From the NCBI GenBank assembly GCA_013812565.1, contig JACCTF010000525.1, positions 1 through 6,764 on the forward strand: a stretch of DNA of 6,764 nucleotides, read 5' to 3'. The stretch is from Pyrinomonadaceae bacterium (GTDB lineage: Bacteria; Acidobacteriota; Blastocatellia; Pyrinomonadales; Pyrinomonadaceae). Of the stretch, positions 5,969 to 6,764 are shown in pieces. The position numbers and the translations under genes were made by a program. Each line of letters opens with the position of its first letter. The first letter of the stretch is position 1. Under the pieces are notes generated by a model. That model saw only the letters and a list, made by a program, of their open reading frames with translations. It ran no database searches and was not told where the DNA came from.

Positions 5969-6387
5969 TTAAGTATCTCTTTGACCGCATTGTGCGACAC
6001 AGCCTCGCAATACTCTAGTTCAACGGCTTTGTCTGCCAACAAGCGCAGGCTCCAGCGTGCATGACCTTGCGGCGGAGTCGAACAAGCGAGTGCCGTAATC
6101 CTGGCACGTTGCTCTCCATCAATTCTGATGGGGCGACCAGCGCGTGGCTTGTCAACGAGAGTCGCAGCTAAACCTTCAGCCAGGTAGCGCCGCTTGACGT
6201 TGTAGATTGTTTGCGACGAAACCTGCAACGTGGCGGCAATCGTTGCTGGAGTTTGACCACGATGAAGCAGGTCGAGGATGCGCGCACGGCAGTGTGTGCG
6301 GGCTGAAGTGGAGCCACGAGTCAAGAGCGTTGTCAAAGAACTAATCTCGGCGTCAGATAGCTTTACGGGGTGTGTTGTTCTTGTCAT
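5956..6387 (-). CDS. IS630-family transposase, OrfA: N-terminal DNA-binding part (IS-B)
   Basis: This 143-residue frame starts at the ATG at 6387 (MTRTTHPVKLSDAEISSL). The frame is open further upstream to 6453, but that would run through the terminal repeat and out of the element, so the internal ATG is preferred. The first helix-turn-helix is at about residues 45-68 (QTPATIAATLQVSSQTIYNV). The linker has RAGRPIRID at 82-90, and a second helical segment begins at RWSLRLLADKAVELEYCE. The frame ends in ILKKTS at the seven-A run (5964-5970); a -1 shift continues as KKNELKPHLKKTWCIGEI into the catalytic part, giving a 379-residue fusion. A TTGAAT/TATCCT promoter lies directly upstream. Confidence 0.87.
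   Translation of the reverse strand: MTRTTHPVKLSDAEISSLTTLLTRGSTSARTHCRARILDLLHRGQTPATIAATLQVSSQTIYNVKRRYLAEGLAATLVDKPRAGRPIRIDGEQRARITALACSTPPQGHARWSLRLLADKAVELEYCEAVSHNAVKEILKKTS
5964..5970 (-). other. Probable programmed -1 frameshift/slippage site, IS-B (A7)
   Basis: The minus strand reads CTT AAA AAA ACG AGT TAA in the OrfA frame; after a -1 shift it reads AAA AAC GAG TTA AAG. The OrfA stop follows two codons after the run. Fusion length from 6387 to 5249 is then exactly 380 codons. Confidence 0.8.
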
Positions 6388-6393
6388 CTGCAA

Positions 6394-6423
6394 AGGATAC
6401 GACAAGGAAGATCGACTATTCAA
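6394..6423 (-). promoter_or_regulatory. Candidate promoter of the IS-B transposase
   Basis: On the minus strand TTGAAT (6418-6423, overlapping the terminal repeat) and TATCCT (6394-6399) are separated by 18 bases. The ATG at 6385-6387 begins six bases after the -10 box, so transcription would start at about the first base of the coding region, with no room for a Shine-Dalgarno. Confidence 0.5.
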
Positions 6424-6441
6424 ATAACTTAGATTACGGTG
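6422..6441 (-). repeat. Right terminal inverted repeat of IS-B
   Basis: Read on the minus strand it is CACCGTAATCTAAGTTATTT, bordered by TA at 6442-6443. It differs from the left end only at the third base. Confidence 0.9.
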
Positions 6442-6455
6442 TACTAAGGCCAACG

Positions 6456-6764
6456 TTACTTCTTCTGCTCACTCTCTTCGAGAGCCTTCAAGAACTCTTG
6501 CGCGTACCTCTCGATGATGTGCCCATTAGATTCTTTGTTGCCATTATGAATATGACCTTTATCGCCGTTGATAATGCCCCTGGCGTTGTAGAAGTCTTTC
6601 TTGTTGTTGTTGATGTAGGTGCTTAAGCTTCTACTAGTAAACGTTCCGTCTCGCATACCTACTACTGCTATCCTGGCCGCGATGTCTGGTCTTACTGTGA
6701 GTTCAGGGTTACTCACTAAATCAACACCAAGTCGTTTGGACCAGTCTTCATAATTGGCACGCCC
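6456..6764 (-). CDS. GH19-type chitinase/lysozyme-like protein, C-terminal part (5' end beyond the window)
   Basis: An open frame of 102 codons enters from the right edge and ends at a TAA at 6456-6458. It begins GRANYEDWSKRLGVDLVSNPEL, in the pattern of the GH19 motif (G-R-x-N-Y, then L-x-x-D-L-x-x-N-P). It continues with IAARIAVVGMRDGTFTSRSLSTYI and FYNARGIINGDKG, and closes with a helix, IIERYAQEFLKALEE. These segments are familiar from predicted chitinases and phage-type endolysins that cleave beta-1,4 bonds in chitin or peptidoglycan. The catalytic glutamates lie upstream, outside the window, so activity cannot be judged. A GTG at 6716 is an internal codon, not the start. The IS-B end is 14 bp downstream, so the gene keeps its native C-terminus. 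Confidence 0.82.
   Translation of the reverse strand, partial: GRANYEDWSKRLGVDLVSNPELTVRPDIAARIAVVGMRDGTFTSRSLSTYINNNKKDFYNARGIINGDKGHIHNGNKESNGHIIERYAQEFLKALEESEQKK

Larger units (their letters stand above)
5240..6441 (-). mobile_element. IS630-family insertion sequence IS-B, complete (1202 bp)
   Basis: The ends carry a 20-bp inverted repeat with one mismatch, CA(T/C)CGTAATCTAAGTTATTT, each bordered by TA (5238-5239 and 6442-6443). It encodes a full-length transposase split over two frames. It is in the same orientation as IS-A and related in both ends and protein, but diverged enough that the two are different elements rather than recent copies. Its right end lies 14 bp beyond the stop of the GH19 gene, which is left intact. 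Confidence 0.93.

Noticed and set aside
6388..6453. N-terminal extension of the IS-B OrfA up to 6453
   Set aside because: It would start outside the element and translate the terminal repeat. The ATG at 6387 matches the position of the IS-A start relative to the shared TATCCT box.

Overview
All supported genes in this window read on the minus strand. The content points to a free-living bacterium of moderate GC. Tandem secreted CRTAC1/UnbV proteins, a DUF3224 protein, IS630-family elements and CACAGAG-type intergenic strings together suggest Acidobacteriota, perhaps Blastocatellia. That placement is an inference, with no rRNA or marker gene to support it.

Reading along the minus strand (right to left): (1) 6764-6456 is the C-terminal third or so of a GH19-type chitinase/lysozyme, cut by the window edge, with its native stop intact. 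(2) 6441-5240 is a complete IS630-family insertion sequence (here IS-B). (3) 5230-4048 is a second, related but clearly diverged IS630-family element (IS-A) in the same orientation; only the 7 bp ATTAGTA-side spacer region (9 bp including both target TAs) separates it from IS-B. Each element has its own terminal inverted repeats, TA flanks, and a two-frame transposase joined at a conserved run of seven A residues. (4) 4047-3677 is a DUF3224 gene whose first dozen or so codons are missing at the IS-A junction; the rest of the domain is intact. (5) 3600-1852 and 1779-31 are two tandem paralogous genes, both of 582 codons, for exported seven-bladed FG-GAP/VCBS propeller proteins ending in an ASPIC/UnbV domain (CRTAC1 family).

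The two CRTAC1-family genes probably form a small transcription unit (72 bp gap, no obvious terminator). The insertion sequences interrupt what was probably a GH19/DUF3224 neighbourhood. I see no RNA genes, CRISPR array, origin or defence system. The most unusual local feature is at the start of the second CRTAC1 gene (1711-1806). There, an 8-bp tandem repeat encodes the hydrophobic core of the signal peptide, and it is complementary to a related repeat just upstream of the start codon. I do not see convincing evidence for a wholly new multi-gene system.
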